DNA from: Sphingomonas sp.
GTDB lineage: Bacteria; Pseudomonadota; Alphaproteobacteria; Sphingomonadales; Sphingomonadaceae
Reading direction: 5' to 3'
NCBI RefSeq assembly: GCF_017304635.1
Contig: NZ_JAFKMA010000001.1
Coordinates: forward strand, 248,001-312,000
Length of the DNA stretch: 64,000 bases
Shown here: piece after piece, positions 50,271-60,240 of the stretch
Numbering within the stretch: position 1 is the stretch's first letter
Layout: each line of letters begins with the position of its first letter
Program-made: the position numbers and the translations under genes
The notes under the pieces: generated by a model
The model's input: only the letters and a program-made list of their open reading frames with translations
Database searches by the model: none
Told to the model about the DNA's origin: nothing

Positions 50271-51700
50271 AATTGCGGCCTCCAGTCCCAGCCCAGCGGG
50301 TCGCCGTCCATCACCTCGACCCCGGCGGCGGCGAGTTCGTCGCGGATCGCGTCGGACCGGGCGAAATCCTCGGCGGCGCGCGCCTCACGGCGTTCGCTCA
50401 GGTGTGCAGCGATGGCGGTGGCGTCGATCGCAGCACCGGCCGGCCGGACGCGCAGGTCCTCGCGCGTCAGCGTCGCCAGCCCAAGCCCGAGCACCGCGTC
50501 GAAATCGCCGAGCGCGGCCAGCCGGTCGGCGGGTGCGATCCTCTTGTCGGCCAGCAATTCGTCGAGCGCGACGAGCGCCTTCGCCGTGTTGAGGTCATCC
50601 GCCACCGCCAGGTCCAGCCGCTCGCGATACGCGTCGCCCGATCCGGCCGACGGGGCAGGCGGGCGATCGCGCAGCTGCGCCACGGTGATCGCCAGCCGCT
50701 TGAGCCGGGTCAGCGCCGCCAGCAAATTCTCCTCAGAGAACTCCAGTTCCGACCGGTAATGCGCCTGGAGGCACATCAGGCGATAGGCGAGCGGATGAAC
50801 CCCGGCGTCGATCAGTGTTTGCAACGTGCGGAACTCGCCGGACGATTTCGACATCTTTCCAGCACGTTCGACCAGGAAGTTGTTATGCATCCACCAGTTC
50901 GCCCCGGTGTCGGCGCAGCCACAATGCGCCTGGTTTTGCGCGATCTCGTTGGGGTGGTGGATTTCGCGATGATCGATCCCGCCGGTGTGGATGTCGAACG
51001 GCGAGCCGAGATATTTCTCGCTCATCACCGAACATTCGAGATGCCAGCCCGGCGCGCCGCGACCCCAGGGCGAATCCCATTCCATCTGCCGGTTCTCGTG
51101 CGCGCCCGACGCGCGCCAGATCGCGAAGTCCTGCGGATGCCGCTTACCGGCGACCGCATTGATCCGCCCCTCGCGCACATCGTCCTGCGCACCCGCCAGC
51201 CGGCCGTAATCGGGCACGGTCGAGACGTCGAAATACAGACCCGATTCCAGCTGGTAGCAGTGCTTTGCTGCGATCCGTTCGCCAAAGGCGATCATCTCCG
51301 CGATATGATCGGTCGCGAGGGCCCAGCGCGTCGGCGGTTCGATGTTCAGGTCGGCCAGGTTCTGCTTGAACGCCGCCGTATAGTGCGCGGCGATGTCCCA
51401 GATGCTCTTCCCGCTGCCCCGCGCTGCCGCTTCCATCTTGTCGTCGCCGGCATCGGCGTCGCTGGTCAGGTGCCCGACATCGGTGATGTTGATGATGTGG
51501 GTGAGCGGATACCTTTTCCACCGCAGCACCCGGCTCAGCGTGTCGGTGAAGACGTACGCGCGCAGATTGCCGATATGCGCGTAGTTGTAGACGGTCGGCC
51601 CGCACGAATAGACGCGCACGTTCGCCGGATCGATCGGCACGAAGGTTTCGAGGCTCCGCGTCAGGCTGTTGTAGAGGGTGAGAGGGGTGCCGTGCGCCAT
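50267..51700 (-). CDS. cysS: Cysteine-tRNA ligase
   Basis: This 477-residue class I synthetase charges tRNA-Cys. The HIGH motif is HIGN in YNYAHIGNLRAY and the KMSKS motif is complete in GKMSKSSGEF. Zinc ligands include the Cys of YSCGPTVY and CSVMSEKYLG-type downstream residues. ATG 51700 (MAHGTPLTLYN) is the start; the longer frame is rejected. Confidence 0.97.
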   Translation of the reverse strand: MAHGTPLTLYNSLTRSLETFVPIDPANVRVYSCGPTVYNYAHIGNLRAYVFTDTLSRVLRWKRYPLTHIINITDVGHLTSDADAGDDKMEAAARGSGKSIWDIAAHYTAAFKQNLADLNIEPPTRWALATDHIAEMIAFGERIAAKHCYQLESGLYFDVSTVPDYGRLAGAQDDVREGRINAVAGKRHPQDFAIWRASGAHENRQMEWDSPWGRGAPGWHLECSVMSEKYLGSPFDIHTGGIDHREIHHPNEIAQNQAHCGCADTGANWWMHNNFLVERAGKMSKSSGEFRTLQTLIDAGVHPLAYRLMCLQAHYRSELEFSEENLLAALTRLKRLAITVAQLRDRPPAPSAGSGDAYRERLDLAVADDLNTAKALVALDELLADKRIAPADRLAALGDFDAVLGLGLATLTREDLRVRPAGAAIDATAIAAHLSERREARAAEDFARSDAIRDELAAAGVEVMDGDPLGWDWRPQL

Positions 51701-52047
51701 GCGCGGCGGCTTAGCCAGCGAAGCGGCGGGAGGCAAACCGCGGCGATCGGGCGGCTACCCCCGCTCCGCCATCTTCGGCGTGCCGATCCCGGCGATGCTC
51801 GAGACCGCCGCCGCCGTTTCCTACCGACCACGGTCGTGGTAAGCAGCCCGCGCTTTTTGGGGTCGTCGTCACTCGCCGTTTGCAGCGTCAGCCGCGAAGA
51901 ACTGCTACCCCCGTCAAGTTTGTCAATTTTGAGTAAGGCGTGCCCACGCTTGCCTTTGGTGCCCCACGCTGATAGGGGCGCCGGCCTGACGTCCGGACTT
52001 GCGTCCGCTGGCGACCATATCCTTTTGATTCGGAGTTGACGGATTTT
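51701..52047. other. 347-bp gap upstream of rpsU
   Basis: No gene is supported here. A rightward open segment ending at about 51841 (...IFGVPIPAMLETAAAVSYRPRSW) resembles a protein C-terminus but has no start or family match. The right half is AT-richer and should hold the rpsU promoter; TTGCCT at 51950 with TGATAG at 51970 is only a weak candidate. Confidence 0.4.
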
Positions 52048-52254
52048 ATGCAAATCATCGTGCGCGATAACAATGTCGATCAGGCGCTTCGGGCTCTCAA
52101 GAAGAAGCTGCAGCGCGAGGGCGTGTATCGCGAGATGAAGCTGCGCCGTCATTACGAGAAGCCCAGCGAGAAGCGCGCCCGCGAGCGTGCCGCCGCCGTC
52201 CGCCGCGCCCGCAAGATGGAGCGCAAGCGGATGGAGCGCGACGGCGTCAAGTAA
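52048..52254 (+). CDS. rpsU: 30S ribosomal protein S21
   Basis: This is a 68-residue, lysine/arginine-rich S21 ([20 protein letters not shown]...), needed for mRNA binding by the small subunit. The C-terminal [15 protein letters not shown] is typical of alphaproteobacterial S21. I chose ATG 52048; a TTG at 52036 directly after CGGAG would add four residues. Confidence 0.95.
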   Translation: MQIIVRDNNVDQALRALKKKLQREGVYREMKLRRHYEKPSEKRARERAAAVRRARKMERKRMERDGVK

Positions 52255-52313
52255 GCCGTCCTCCGCGGGGCTTGCGAGCCGCGGTCCCGCGACCTACCCA
52301 GAACAGCGTGTCC

Positions 52314-52334
52314 GGCCGCGGTCGTCGCGCGGCC
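52314..52334 (+). terminator. Possible hairpin terminator after rpsU
   Basis: The stem GGCCGCG (52314-52320) pairs with CGCGGCC (52328-52334) around a 7-nt loop, but only CTCTTCC follows instead of a T run. It could be a weak terminator or attenuator ahead of the FKBP gene. Confidence 0.3.
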
Positions 52335-52356
52335 CTCTTCCGTCGAGGCCCTTCGC

Positions 52357-52977
52357 ATGACCGTGACCGCCGTTCCGCTTCAGCCCGTCAAGCGCAGCTA
52401 CCTCACGTGGCTGTGGGTCGCGATCGCCGTGCTGGTCGCCGCGGCGTTCCTGCTGGCGCGGCAGGGTGACGATTTCTGGACGAAGTCGCTGCGCGAATCG
52501 GGCATCCAGACCACCGCGTCGGGCCTGCGCTACAAGGTCCTGACCCCCGGCACCGGGCCGCACCCGACCGATTCCGACGTCGCGTTGATCGGCTATGAGG
52601 GACGGCTCGCCAACGGCCGCACCTTCGACAAGCAGAAGCAGGCGCCGATGCCGGTCGCGGGCGTGGTGCCCGGCTTCAGCGAAGCGCTGAAGCTGATGAA
52701 CCAGGGCGAGAAGATCCGCGTCTGGATCCCCGCCAAGCTCGGCTACGGCACCGAGGACCAGCGCGATCGCCAGGGCGTCGTGGTTATCCCGGGCAATTCC
52801 GACCTGGTGTTCGACATCGACATGATGGCCTTCATCTCGCAGCAGCAGTACCAGCAGTTCATGATGCAGCAGCAGATGATGGGCGGCGCGGGTGGTCCGG
52901 GCGGCCCAGGTGGTGCGCCCGGCGGCGCGCCGGGTGGCGCTCCCGGTGGCGAGCAGGCGCCGTCGTCGCGGCAGTAA
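52357..52977 (+). CDS. Membrane-anchored FKBP-type peptidyl-prolyl isomerase
   Basis: This 206-residue foldase has one N-terminal membrane helix (YLTWLWVAIAVLVAAAFLLA), which places the FKBP domain (about 50-155) in the periplasm. Domain signs are GYEGRLANGRTFDKQ, VPGFSEALKLMNQGEKIRVWIP (read in parts) and LGYGTEDQ. The tail is low-complexity: Gln/Met-rich, then GGAP repeats. It starts at ATG 52357, 102 bp after rpsU. Confidence 0.93.
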   Translation: MTVTAVPLQPVKRSYLTWLWVAIAVLVAAAFLLARQGDDFWTKSLRESGIQTTASGLRYKVLTPGTGPHPTDSDVALIGYEGRLANGRTFDKQKQAPMPVAGVVPGFSEALKLMNQGEKIRVWIPAKLGYGTEDQRDRQGVVVIPGNSDLVFDIDMMAFISQQQYQQFMMQQQMMGGAGGPGGPGGAPGGAPGGAPGGEQAPSSRQ

Positions 52978-53029
52978 GCCGGCGGCAGGCGCCCTTGCGC
53001 CGCGCCGCACAGAGTGACAGGCGGGCGGC

Positions 53030-54454
53030 ATGACGCCCGCCCAATCCAGCCTGATCGACGACGTCCGCGCGCGGTTCGGCGCCAAGGCGGCGATCGTCGA
53101 TCGCGATGCGATTGCTCCGTGGGAAACCGACTGGCGCGGCAAATATCACGGCCATGCGCCCGCGATCTTGTCTCCCGCCGATCGTGACGAGGCAGCGGCG
53201 ATCGTCGCGATGGCTCATGCCACCAACGTCGCACTGGTGCCGCAGGGCGGCAACACCTCGATGGTCGGCGGGGCGACCCCGCCCGTCGATGGCAGCGCGC
53301 TGATCCTGTCGACGCGACGCATGAACCGCATCCGGTCGCTGGATGCCGATGCCGGACTGGCGGTGGCCGAGGCCGGCGTGATCCTGTCCAACCTGCACGA
53401 TGCGGCGCTCGCCGCCGGGCGCCGCTTTCCGCTGACGCTGGGCGCGCGGGGCAGCGCGACGATCGGCGGGCTGGTGTCGACCAATGCCGGCGGTACGCAA
53501 GTGCTGCGCTGGGGAACGATGCGCGGATTGGTCGCGGGCGTCGAAGCGGTGTTGCCGGACGGGTCGCTCTACGAGGGGCTGGCGGCACTCAAGAAGGACA
53601 ATCGCGGCTACGACCTCAACCAGCTGCTGATCGGCGCCGAGGGCACGCTGGGGCTGGTCACGGCCGCGACGCTGCGGCTGGCGCCGGCGATCCACGGTCG
53701 CACGGTCGCCTGGGCGGGGCTGGACAGCCCGCATGCCGCCTTGACGCTGCTCCGCCGGTTGCAGGCCGCGACCGATGCGGTCGAGAGCTTCGAGATCCTG
53801 TCGGGCGACTCGCTGGGGCGAGTGCTGCGTCACATCCCCGCGACTCGCGCGCCGCTGGCAAGCGAGCACCGATGGCATGTGCTGATCGAGGCGGTGGCGG
53901 CGAATGCCGATGACGAGCCGCCCGCCGCCTTGCTCGAACGCCTGCTCGCGCCGGCGCTGGCGGAAGGGGTGGCCGGCGACGCCGTCATCGCCGCCAGCGA
54001 GGCACAGGCCGAGGCGCTGTGGAAGATCCGCGAATCGCTGCCTGAGGCGGAGCGCGCCGCCGGGCCGGCGTCGCAGCACGACGTATCGGTACCAGTCGCC
54101 GCCATGCCCGATTTCATGATCGACGCCGCCCGCACGGTCGAGGCGCGCTTTCCCGGCACCACTGCGACGGCGTTCGGGCACCTCGGCGACGGCAACGTCC
54201 ACTTCCACGTTCGCGCCCCCGCGGGGACGAGCAAGGAAGCGTGGGAGGAGGGCGACGCCCCGGCGGCGACGCGGCTCGTCCACGACCTCGTGGTGGCGGC
54301 GGGCGGCTCGATCTCCGCCGAGCACGGTATCGGCCAGATGAAACGCGCCGAGCTCGAACGCCTCACGCCGCCCGCCCGCCTCGCCGCGTTGCGCGCGGTC
54401 CGGCACGCGCTGGATCCGGCGGGGCTGTTCAATCCGGGAAAGCTGGTGACTTAA
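53030..54454 (+). CDS. FAD-linked oxidase (D-2-hydroxyglutarate dehydrogenase / GlcD-like)
   Basis: This 474-residue VAO-type flavoenzyme has an FAD domain with PQGGNTSMVGGATP and TLGARGSATIGGLVSTNAGG, and a C-terminal oxidase domain ending in GHLGDGNVHFHVRAP and SAEHGIGQMKR. These motifs fit the D-2-hydroxyglutarate or D-lactate dehydrogenase group. ATG 53030. It is the last gene before the glycan locus; the substrate is not certain. Confidence 0.9.
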   Translation: MTPAQSSLIDDVRARFGAKAAIVDRDAIAPWETDWRGKYHGHAPAILSPADRDEAAAIVAMAHATNVALVPQGGNTSMVGGATPPVDGSALILSTRRMNRIRSLDADAGLAVAEAGVILSNLHDAALAAGRRFPLTLGARGSATIGGLVSTNAGGTQVLRWGTMRGLVAGVEAVLPDGSLYEGLAALKKDNRGYDLNQLLIGAEGTLGLVTAATLRLAPAIHGRTVAWAGLDSPHAALTLLRRLQAATDAVESFEILSGDSLGRVLRHIPATRAPLASEHRWHVLIEAVAANADDEPPAALLERLLAPALAEGVAGDAVIAASEAQAEALWKIRESLPEAERAAGPASQHDVSVPVAAMPDFMIDAARTVEARFPGTTATAFGHLGDGNVHFHVRAPAGTSKEAWEEGDAPAATRLVHDLVVAAGGSISAEHGIGQMKRAELERLTPPARLAALRAVRHALDPAGLFNPGKLVT

Positions 54455-54640
54455 TGCTTCGGTACCGCCCCGACTTATAGGTCCTCAAGAACCGAGCTTG
54501 GTCGACAAAGCTTTCGTAAATTGAGCCGATCTGGCAACGGGCCGCGGAGTGCCGGGACTGCGGCGACAGAGGTCGATCAATCTGTAGGGAATGAGGTTTT
54601 TCCATGAATGTCTTCATATCGCTTGCATACGGAATATTGC

Positions 54641-55894
54641 ATGAGCTCTGATCGGACGCCAAAGGTCTCGGTTATCGGTCTTGGCTATATCGGCTTGCCG
54701 ACGGCCGCGGTGATTGCTGCCGCTGGCTGCGAAGTGCTAGGGATTGACGTCAATCCGGATGTCGTTGCGACTGTCGCCGATGGCCGTATCCACATTGAAG
54801 AAGCTGACCTCGACGAGGCCGTATCGACGGCCGTTCGTAACGGTCGCCTACGCGCCGCCATCGCGCCACAGCCGGCGGATGTCTTCCTTATCGCAGTTCC
54901 CACGCCGTTCGGTGCGGGATATGTACCTGATATCAGCTATGTTTTGGCGGCTACGCGTGGCATTGCACCTGTCATTAAGCAGGGGGATATCGTCATTGTC
55001 GAATCGACATCTCCTGTCGGAACGACCGAACAAGTGCGCGATCTGCTGATGGAACTTCGCCCCGATCTGGTATTGCCAGCGGCGGCTCATGCCGAGGCCG
55101 ACATCGCGGTCTGCTATTGCCCGGAACGCGTTCTCCCCGGACGAATCATGGTCGAATTGGTCGCCAATGATCGTTGCATCGGTGGAATCACGCCCGCATG
55201 CGCCGAACGAGCGGCGACCTTCTATCGTCGGTTCGTCAAAGGCGAGTGCGTGGTCACGACCGCGCGAACTGCCGAAATGGTCAAGCTTACTGAAAACGCG
55301 TTTCGCGATGTGAACATCGCCTTCGCAAACGAATTATCGCGCGTCTGCGATACGAGCACAATTGATGTCTGGGACGTAATCGGTCTGGCCAATCGGCATC
55401 CGCGGGTGAACATCCTCAACCCTGGGCCAGGCGTGGGAGGGCATTGTATCGCCGTCGACCCCTGGTTCATCGTGCATGCCGATCCCCAGAACACGCCGCT
55501 CATCCGAACTGCGCGCGAGGTGAATGACGGCAAGATCGAATATGTTATTGAAAAAGCTAGCGCGATGGCAATCGCCCAGCCTGGGGCACGGATTGCTTGT
55601 TGCGGGCTCGCATTTAAGGCGAATATCGACGATCTGCGCGAGAGCCCAGCGCTCAAGATCGCGACCAGACTTGCTCGTGATTTCGGCGATCGCGTCGATA
55701 TCGTGGAACCGTATATTACGTCGTTACCAAGATCGCTCGCCGGATCGGGCGCTGTGCTAGTTGATCTGGACGACGCGCTCCGACGTTGCGACATCGTATT
55801 GTTGTTAGTTGACCACGATCAGTTTAAGTCCGTCTCGTCCACGGATCGGACTGGCAAGTCATGTTATGACACGCGCGGCATCTGGCGCGATTAG
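54641..55894 (+). CDS. wecC: UDP-N-acetyl-D-mannosamine dehydrogenase (WecC-like)
   Basis: This 417-residue UDP-sugar 6-dehydrogenase oxidises UDP-ManNAc to UDP-ManNAcA. It has the Rossmann motif GLGYIGLPTA, VVESTSPVGTTE, the catalytic Cys in GGHCIAVDPWF, and a C-terminal CGLAFKANIDDLRESPAL. I favour ATG 54641 with ACGGAA upstream; ATG 54608 would add 11 residues. It marks the start of the lower-GC glycan locus. No epimerase (wecB) is seen in the window. The 186 bp before it holds no other gene. Confidence 0.9.
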   Translation: MSSDRTPKVSVIGLGYIGLPTAAVIAAAGCEVLGIDVNPDVVATVADGRIHIEEADLDEAVSTAVRNGRLRAAIAPQPADVFLIAVPTPFGAGYVPDISYVLAATRGIAPVIKQGDIVIVESTSPVGTTEQVRDLLMELRPDLVLPAAAHAEADIAVCYCPERVLPGRIMVELVANDRCIGGITPACAERAATFYRRFVKGECVVTTARTAEMVKLTENAFRDVNIAFANELSRVCDTSTIDVWDVIGLANRHPRVNILNPGPGVGGHCIAVDPWFIVHADPQNTPLIRTAREVNDGKIEYVIEKASAMAIAQPGARIACCGLAFKANIDDLRESPALKIATRLARDFGDRVDIVEPYITSLPRSLAGSGAVLVDLDDALRRCDIVLLLVDHDQFKSVSSTDRTGKSCYDTRGIWRD

Positions 55895-57933
55895 TACGCT
55901 AATACCACGACTCCCGCCGTCGAAACAAACGATGTGAAGCGCGTGAAGCCGGAGCGGTCGAGCGCGTTTTGCTGAATGGCGACGACACTTGTGGACAGGC
56001 CACTTGAAGCAGTTTCGCGAACGAAAAAGACTAGACCGCTCGTCAGATCAAGCATGATATCTCCTGCTTTGATCGGCGCTGTGGTGGCCGGCAGGGTAAA
56101 TCGCCATTCTGGTGCCGCATATTGGACTTGCTCGAACGCTGCCTTATCGAGATTGCGGATGCGCTCTTCGCCGCGAGTGGCAGCCGGGCTATACACTGTC
56201 GCGCTATTCGCGATGGTCTCGATCGTCCGTTTCGTCGGGTCGGTGTAGCGGAGGTCTGCATCAGCAACGGGTAACGTGAGGCCTGCGGTAATGAGTCCTC
56301 CAGCCATCGATCGCAGCGCTTCGGTGCGCCAAGGTTCCTGTGGCTTCCCTGCAATCGGATCGATTAAGGCATCGGTGAAGCGTGTTGCGGCCAGTAATGT
56401 CAAAACTGGTCCGAAATCGGCGAAACGGCATCGTTCGAACCGTATGCGACCTTGCGCTCCCCCTGGGCCATAGCCTGAATTCTGCTCGCACCCCAACAGG
56501 AACCGCGGGATCCCGCGTGGCCCGACAAGCTGAAAACCGAGCTGGCAGTCGACAAATGCCAGAGCGGAATCGGCCGTACTCCCAGCGCCGAGTGTTCCGA
56601 GGCGATAGACCGCCTCGCAATATAGGTTTTCGAAGATCGCGGGCCCAACGGTCGCAAGCCCGTTGCTGAAATTGAAAATGCCGATCGCATTGCTGACCGA
56701 TAGTAAGGTCACTCGTCCTTGCAGGCACCCATTACGGGCGCCGTGTGCGGCGGTATCGATTACCGTGTGCAAGCCATTCGCGGTGCAAGTATGCAATTCG
56801 ACTGCGCGTGACTGCGAATTACCGATGCTCCACCCGTGGACGCAACTGTTGGCCGAGCAATCACGAAATCGTATGAAATCGCCATTGCCGTCGCTTGCGC
56901 AAGGCTGAACAGCGAAAGCGGTATTGAAGCCGCGTACGGCTACCCTTTCGATCGCCAGTTCAGTGCTTGCGAACTCCTGACCGTAGTGATCGGCAGTTCC
57001 GAGCCAGCGCGGCACGTCGCTTTCGACGTCGTACCCATTCGGCGGACGTTTGCCGCGAAAAGGATCGATGGCGATGCCGGCATATGGCGCATATCGGCTT
57101 TCGGCTTGGCGCGGCGTTGCTGGGTTGGACCACGTCGACAAAGATACGTCGTCGACCGATGGCGTTCGCCCGAGTTGGCCGAGGCCGTTGGAATCGATCC
57201 AATGACCGCTGCTCCCGAATATCCCGAGATCGCGGACGCCGCCGCGCAGGATGCCGCTGAGTGCAAGCGCTGGCCCGGCATCGTGATCCGCAAACAGCTT
57301 GGTACCAGCAAACCCGGGGCCGAACGGAACACCTTCGCCGACGATCGTGACGCTATGATAATCGGTGTTTCGGCCGACATATATCGGGCGCGTAGTCCGA
57401 TAGGCGCCGCCGCCGATGCGGATGACCGCAGTCTTGCGATCCCAGAACAAGCTCCAGTCGACCAACGCTTGCAACGCGACCGTGTCGTCTGTTCCTCGAT
57501 ACAGCCCGGAGACGGCGTCATAGGTCGCGTCGCCGACTGCGCCGAAATGTCCCGCGGTCGGATCGGTCTCGTTCAGCACGAACCATCTACCGTCTGCACT
57601 GCGAGCGCGAAAGCGACTTTCAAACTGTCGGACCTTTTCGGTCGCGTATTCAATATCGGACTTCTCCACGCCGCGCGACCGCAAGCTGGCAAGCAGCGCT
57701 TGACCCGCGATCGAGACGTCCTCCTGTCCGCGGTCGACCACATAGGCCGCCGCATAGCGGCCCACCGCTGCATAACCCGCGCTGTATACCCGTTGCACAT
57801 TCGGACCGAAATGCGCGGCCGCGAATTCCTTGAACAGGACGGTGGAAGGTGGTGGTGTCGAGTTCGATTGGCCAGCCGCCACCAGCAGGGGCGCGCTGCC
57901 GACGAAACCGATCAACGCACGCCTGTCTATCAC
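55891..57933 (-). CDS. Tat-type exported beta-helix (tailspike/pectate-lyase-like) protein
   Basis: This 680-residue protein begins with a twin-arginine leader (VIDRRALIGFVGSAPLLVAAG). Its start is GTG 57933; upstream codons overlap the divergent sugar transferase gene. The entry to the beta-helix is HFGAVGDA...GTDDTVALQALVDW, the pattern of pectate_lyase_3 and phage tailspike domains. Many short strands follow. Such folds bind or cut polysaccharides. It overlaps wecC by 4 bp at the 3' ends. No catalytic set is assigned. Confidence 0.8.
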   Translation of the reverse strand: MIDRRALIGFVGSAPLLVAAGQSNSTPPPSTVLFKEFAAAHFGPNVQRVYSAGYAAVGRYAAAYVVDRGQEDVSIAGQALLASLRSRGVEKSDIEYATEKVRQFESRFRARSADGRWFVLNETDPTAGHFGAVGDATYDAVSGLYRGTDDTVALQALVDWSLFWDRKTAVIRIGGGAYRTTRPIYVGRNTDYHSVTIVGEGVPFGPGFAGTKLFADHDAGPALALSGILRGGVRDLGIFGSSGHWIDSNGLGQLGRTPSVDDVSLSTWSNPATPRQAESRYAPYAGIAIDPFRGKRPPNGYDVESDVPRWLGTADHYGQEFASTELAIERVAVRGFNTAFAVQPCASDGNGDFIRFRDCSANSCVHGWSIGNSQSRAVELHTCTANGLHTVIDTAAHGARNGCLQGRVTLLSVSNAIGIFNFSNGLATVGPAIFENLYCEAVYRLGTLGAGSTADSALAFVDCQLGFQLVGPRGIPRFLLGCEQNSGYGPGGAQGRIRFERCRFADFGPVLTLLAATRFTDALIDPIAGKPQEPWRTEALRSMAGGLITAGLTLPVADADLRYTDPTKRTIETIANSATVYSPAATRGEERIRNLDKAAFEQVQYAAPEWRFTLPATTAPIKAGDIMLDLTSGLVFFVRETASSGLSTSVVAIQQNALDRSGFTRFTSFVSTAGVVVLAY

Positions 57934-58061
57934 CGCAAGAAGCCCAGCGGGGGGAGTCGGCGATGCAGTTTGATATGGCGGGCGTTGAACATAGATGGAC
58001 AAGCAGTTAGCTGATCGCTTGCCGCCCGATCCAGGGGCATATTGGCGAGAATCGAGTAATT

Positions 58062-59330
58062 GTGCAGCGTTATGTCCATGTTCCGCGTGCAACCCCGTTT
58101 GCGCGGATTCGCGTGCAGCTCCCCCTTGGCCTGCTGCTAGCATGCTTCCTACCTTTTTTCGTCCGCATCGCGTTCGGTGGCGAACCAGCTTCCAACGTAA
58201 TTACCCTGACTCTGATAGTCAGCATCGCAGGACTGATTCTTGGATATTATTTCATACGCAGTATGGCAGTTTTCCCAGCAATAGAGGTAAGTTTTTACGT
58301 TATTCCATCGTTTATTGCTTCCTATCTGTTGTGCATAAGCTTTCTTATCATCTCAAGGATGGATTACAGTCGGTCCATTCTATTTGCAAGTTTCGTAATT
58401 GCCGTCATATTTTATATAATAATATTTGGATGGTTGAAGCGGCTTGGTCGAAAACGTATCGGTGTTGTACCGTTCGGCAGAACCGAGGAATTGCTTGATA
58501 TAGCTGGGATTGAGTGGATTAACTTGATAAATCCACAGGATGTATACGATTCGTTTGATGTTCTCGTGGCCGATTTTCATGCCGACATTCCCAAAGACTG
58601 GGAGCGCGTCCTTGCGGACAGGTCGTTACAGGGCGGAATAATTTTCCACGTCAAGCAACTCGGCGAATCGTTGACCGGCCGCGTTCAGCTCGAACACCTC
58701 AGCGAGAATAATTTCGGATCGCTCGTTCCGCTTCAGCCCTATGTGAAGTTGAAGGTGCTGCTGGATTTTCTCGTTGCGCTAGCCGTGCTGCCCGTCGCGA
58801 TAGTGGTGATTGGTATCGTCGTGGTCGCGGTGAAGCTGGACAGTCGTGGACCTGCAATCTTTCGGCAGGAGCGCATCGGTTATCGTGGCCGGCCGTTCAC
58901 GGTCTACAAGATCCGCTCGATGATCGACAGCGCGAGTGAGTCGGGCAGCCGGCGCCAGTCAATGACGATTCAGGGGGATGCCCGCATCACGCGCGTAGGT
59001 CGGTTTATTCGTCGGACGCGGTTGGACGAGTTGCCCCAAATTTTCAACATTTTGCGCGGTGAAATGAGCTGGATCGGCCCCCGGCCTGAGGCCTTGTCCC
59101 TGTCGGAATGGTATGAAGCCGAGCTTCCTTTCTATCGCTATAGGCATATCGTTCGACCCGGCCTGACAGGCTGGGCACAGGTGAATCAGGGCCACGTTGC
59201 CGAAATCGCCGAAGTCAGGGAGAAGCTGCAGAACGACTTTTTTTATATCAAGTTCTTCTCGCCTTGGCTTGATATGCTGATCGTGCTGAAGACGATCGCT
59301 GCGGTGCTTACCGGCTTCGGCGCGCGCTGA
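58062..59330 (+). CDS. Polyprenyl-phosphate sugar-1-phosphate transferase
   Basis: This 422-residue initiating enzyme attaches the first sugar phosphate to undecaprenyl phosphate. It has four N-terminal membrane helices (for example LGLLLACFLPFFVRIAF), a soluble middle part, then a fifth helix (LLDFLVALAVLPVAIVVIG). The catalytic domain has FRQERIGYRGRPFTVYKIRSM, TRLDELPQIFNILRGEMSWIGPRP and RPGLTGWAQVN (read in parts). GTG 58062 is the only upstream start. The first helices are notably AT-rich. Confidence 0.93.
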   Translation: MQRYVHVPRATPFARIRVQLPLGLLLACFLPFFVRIAFGGEPASNVITLTLIVSIAGLILGYYFIRSMAVFPAIEVSFYVIPSFIASYLLCISFLIISRMDYSRSILFASFVIAVIFYIIIFGWLKRLGRKRIGVVPFGRTEELLDIAGIEWINLINPQDVYDSFDVLVADFHADIPKDWERVLADRSLQGGIIFHVKQLGESLTGRVQLEHLSENNFGSLVPLQPYVKLKVLLDFLVALAVLPVAIVVIGIVVVAVKLDSRGPAIFRQERIGYRGRPFTVYKIRSMIDSASESGSRRQSMTIQGDARITRVGRFIRRTRLDELPQIFNILRGEMSWIGPRPEALSLSEWYEAELPFYRYRHIVRPGLTGWAQVNQGHVAEIAEVREKLQNDFFYIKFFSPWLDMLIVLKTIAAVLTGFGAR

Positions 59331-59415
59331 GCGGCGGCCATCACTTGGCGAATTGCTGGACAGCAGCGGCGGACTGGGGCATCCGCGCCTTCTCTCAATC
59401 TGGATACCTAGCTTA

Positions 59416-60240
59416 ATGCGTTTTGATCGCCATCTACTCGTTCGCCTATTCGGATTTCGCGGCGCGTTTCTCCACGGCGATACGTTGGTCGCCGATCGCT
59501 GGCGGTTCCTTCGTCGGCACTTGCCGCTCACGCGTAACGGTGAAACGCTCCTTGACGTCGGGTGTGGTTCGGGATTGTTCACGATTGGCGCGGCGAAGCG
59601 CGGATATCAGGCGACCGGGCTCAGTTGGGACGAGCGAAACCAGCAGACTGCGCAAACCAGGGCGCAGATCTGTGGCGTCCCCGGAACTTCGTTTCCGATC
59701 CAGGACTTGCGCGACCTCGATCGCAGGGACGATCTGAAAGAGCGTTTCGATGTCGTGCTTAATTGCGAAAATATCGAGCATATCCTGAACGATGACAAAT
59801 TGATGCGCGATATTGCCGGCTGTCTTAAGCCCGGCGGCCGGTTGCTCTTCACGTCACCGTTTTATTATTACCACGCCTTGTCTAGCGCGGATTATGGACC
59901 ATTCTCGACAGAGGAGGACGGCGGACATGTGCGTCGTGGCTATACGATCGGCATGTTGCGCGAACTGTGCGACTTGTCCGGTTTGATGATCGAGGAAGTG
60001 ACGACCTGCAGTGGTTTTTTCAGCCAGCAGGTCTGCAAGGTCCACCGTCTGTTCCTCGGAGCGGGGTGGCTGGCGATCATACCGCTGCGCTGGATGCCGC
60101 GCTTGTTTGATTCTGTACTGATGCGGTTCGGCTTGCGTGGCTATTCGATCTGCATGGTCGCCTATAAGCCTCGTTTCGGCTCTAGCGAGAGCCAAGTGAA
60201 GACAGCTAACGCCGCGCAAATCGACGTGGCCAACATATGA
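59416..60240 (+). CDS. Class I SAM-dependent methyltransferase
   Basis: This 274-residue protein has the SAM motif [15 protein letters not shown] and downstream NCENIEHI and [13 protein letters not shown], as in sugar or lipid-linked methyltransferases. ATG 59416 (MRFDRHLL) is chosen; a TTG at 59353 would add 21 poorly conserved residues. It overlaps gmd by ATGA. It probably methylates a glycan unit (inference). Confidence 0.85.
   Translation: MRFDRHLLVRLFGFRGAFLHGDTLVADRWRFLRRHLPLTRNGETLLDVGCGSGLFTIGAAKRGYQATGLSWDERNQQTAQTRAQICGVPGTSFPIQDLRDLDRRDDLKERFDVVLNCENIEHILNDDKLMRDIAGCLKPGGRLLFTSPFYYYHALSSADYGPFSTEEDGGHVRRGYTIGMLRELCDLSGLMIEEVTTCSGFFSQQVCKVHRLFLGAGWLAIIPLRWMPRLFDSVLMRFGLRGYSICMVAYKPRFGSSESQVKTANAAQIDVANI

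Noticed and set aside
51661-52152. 163-codon leftward frame between cysS and rpsU
   Set aside because: It runs from inside rpsU into cysS, and the middle part is basic low-complexity with no family match.
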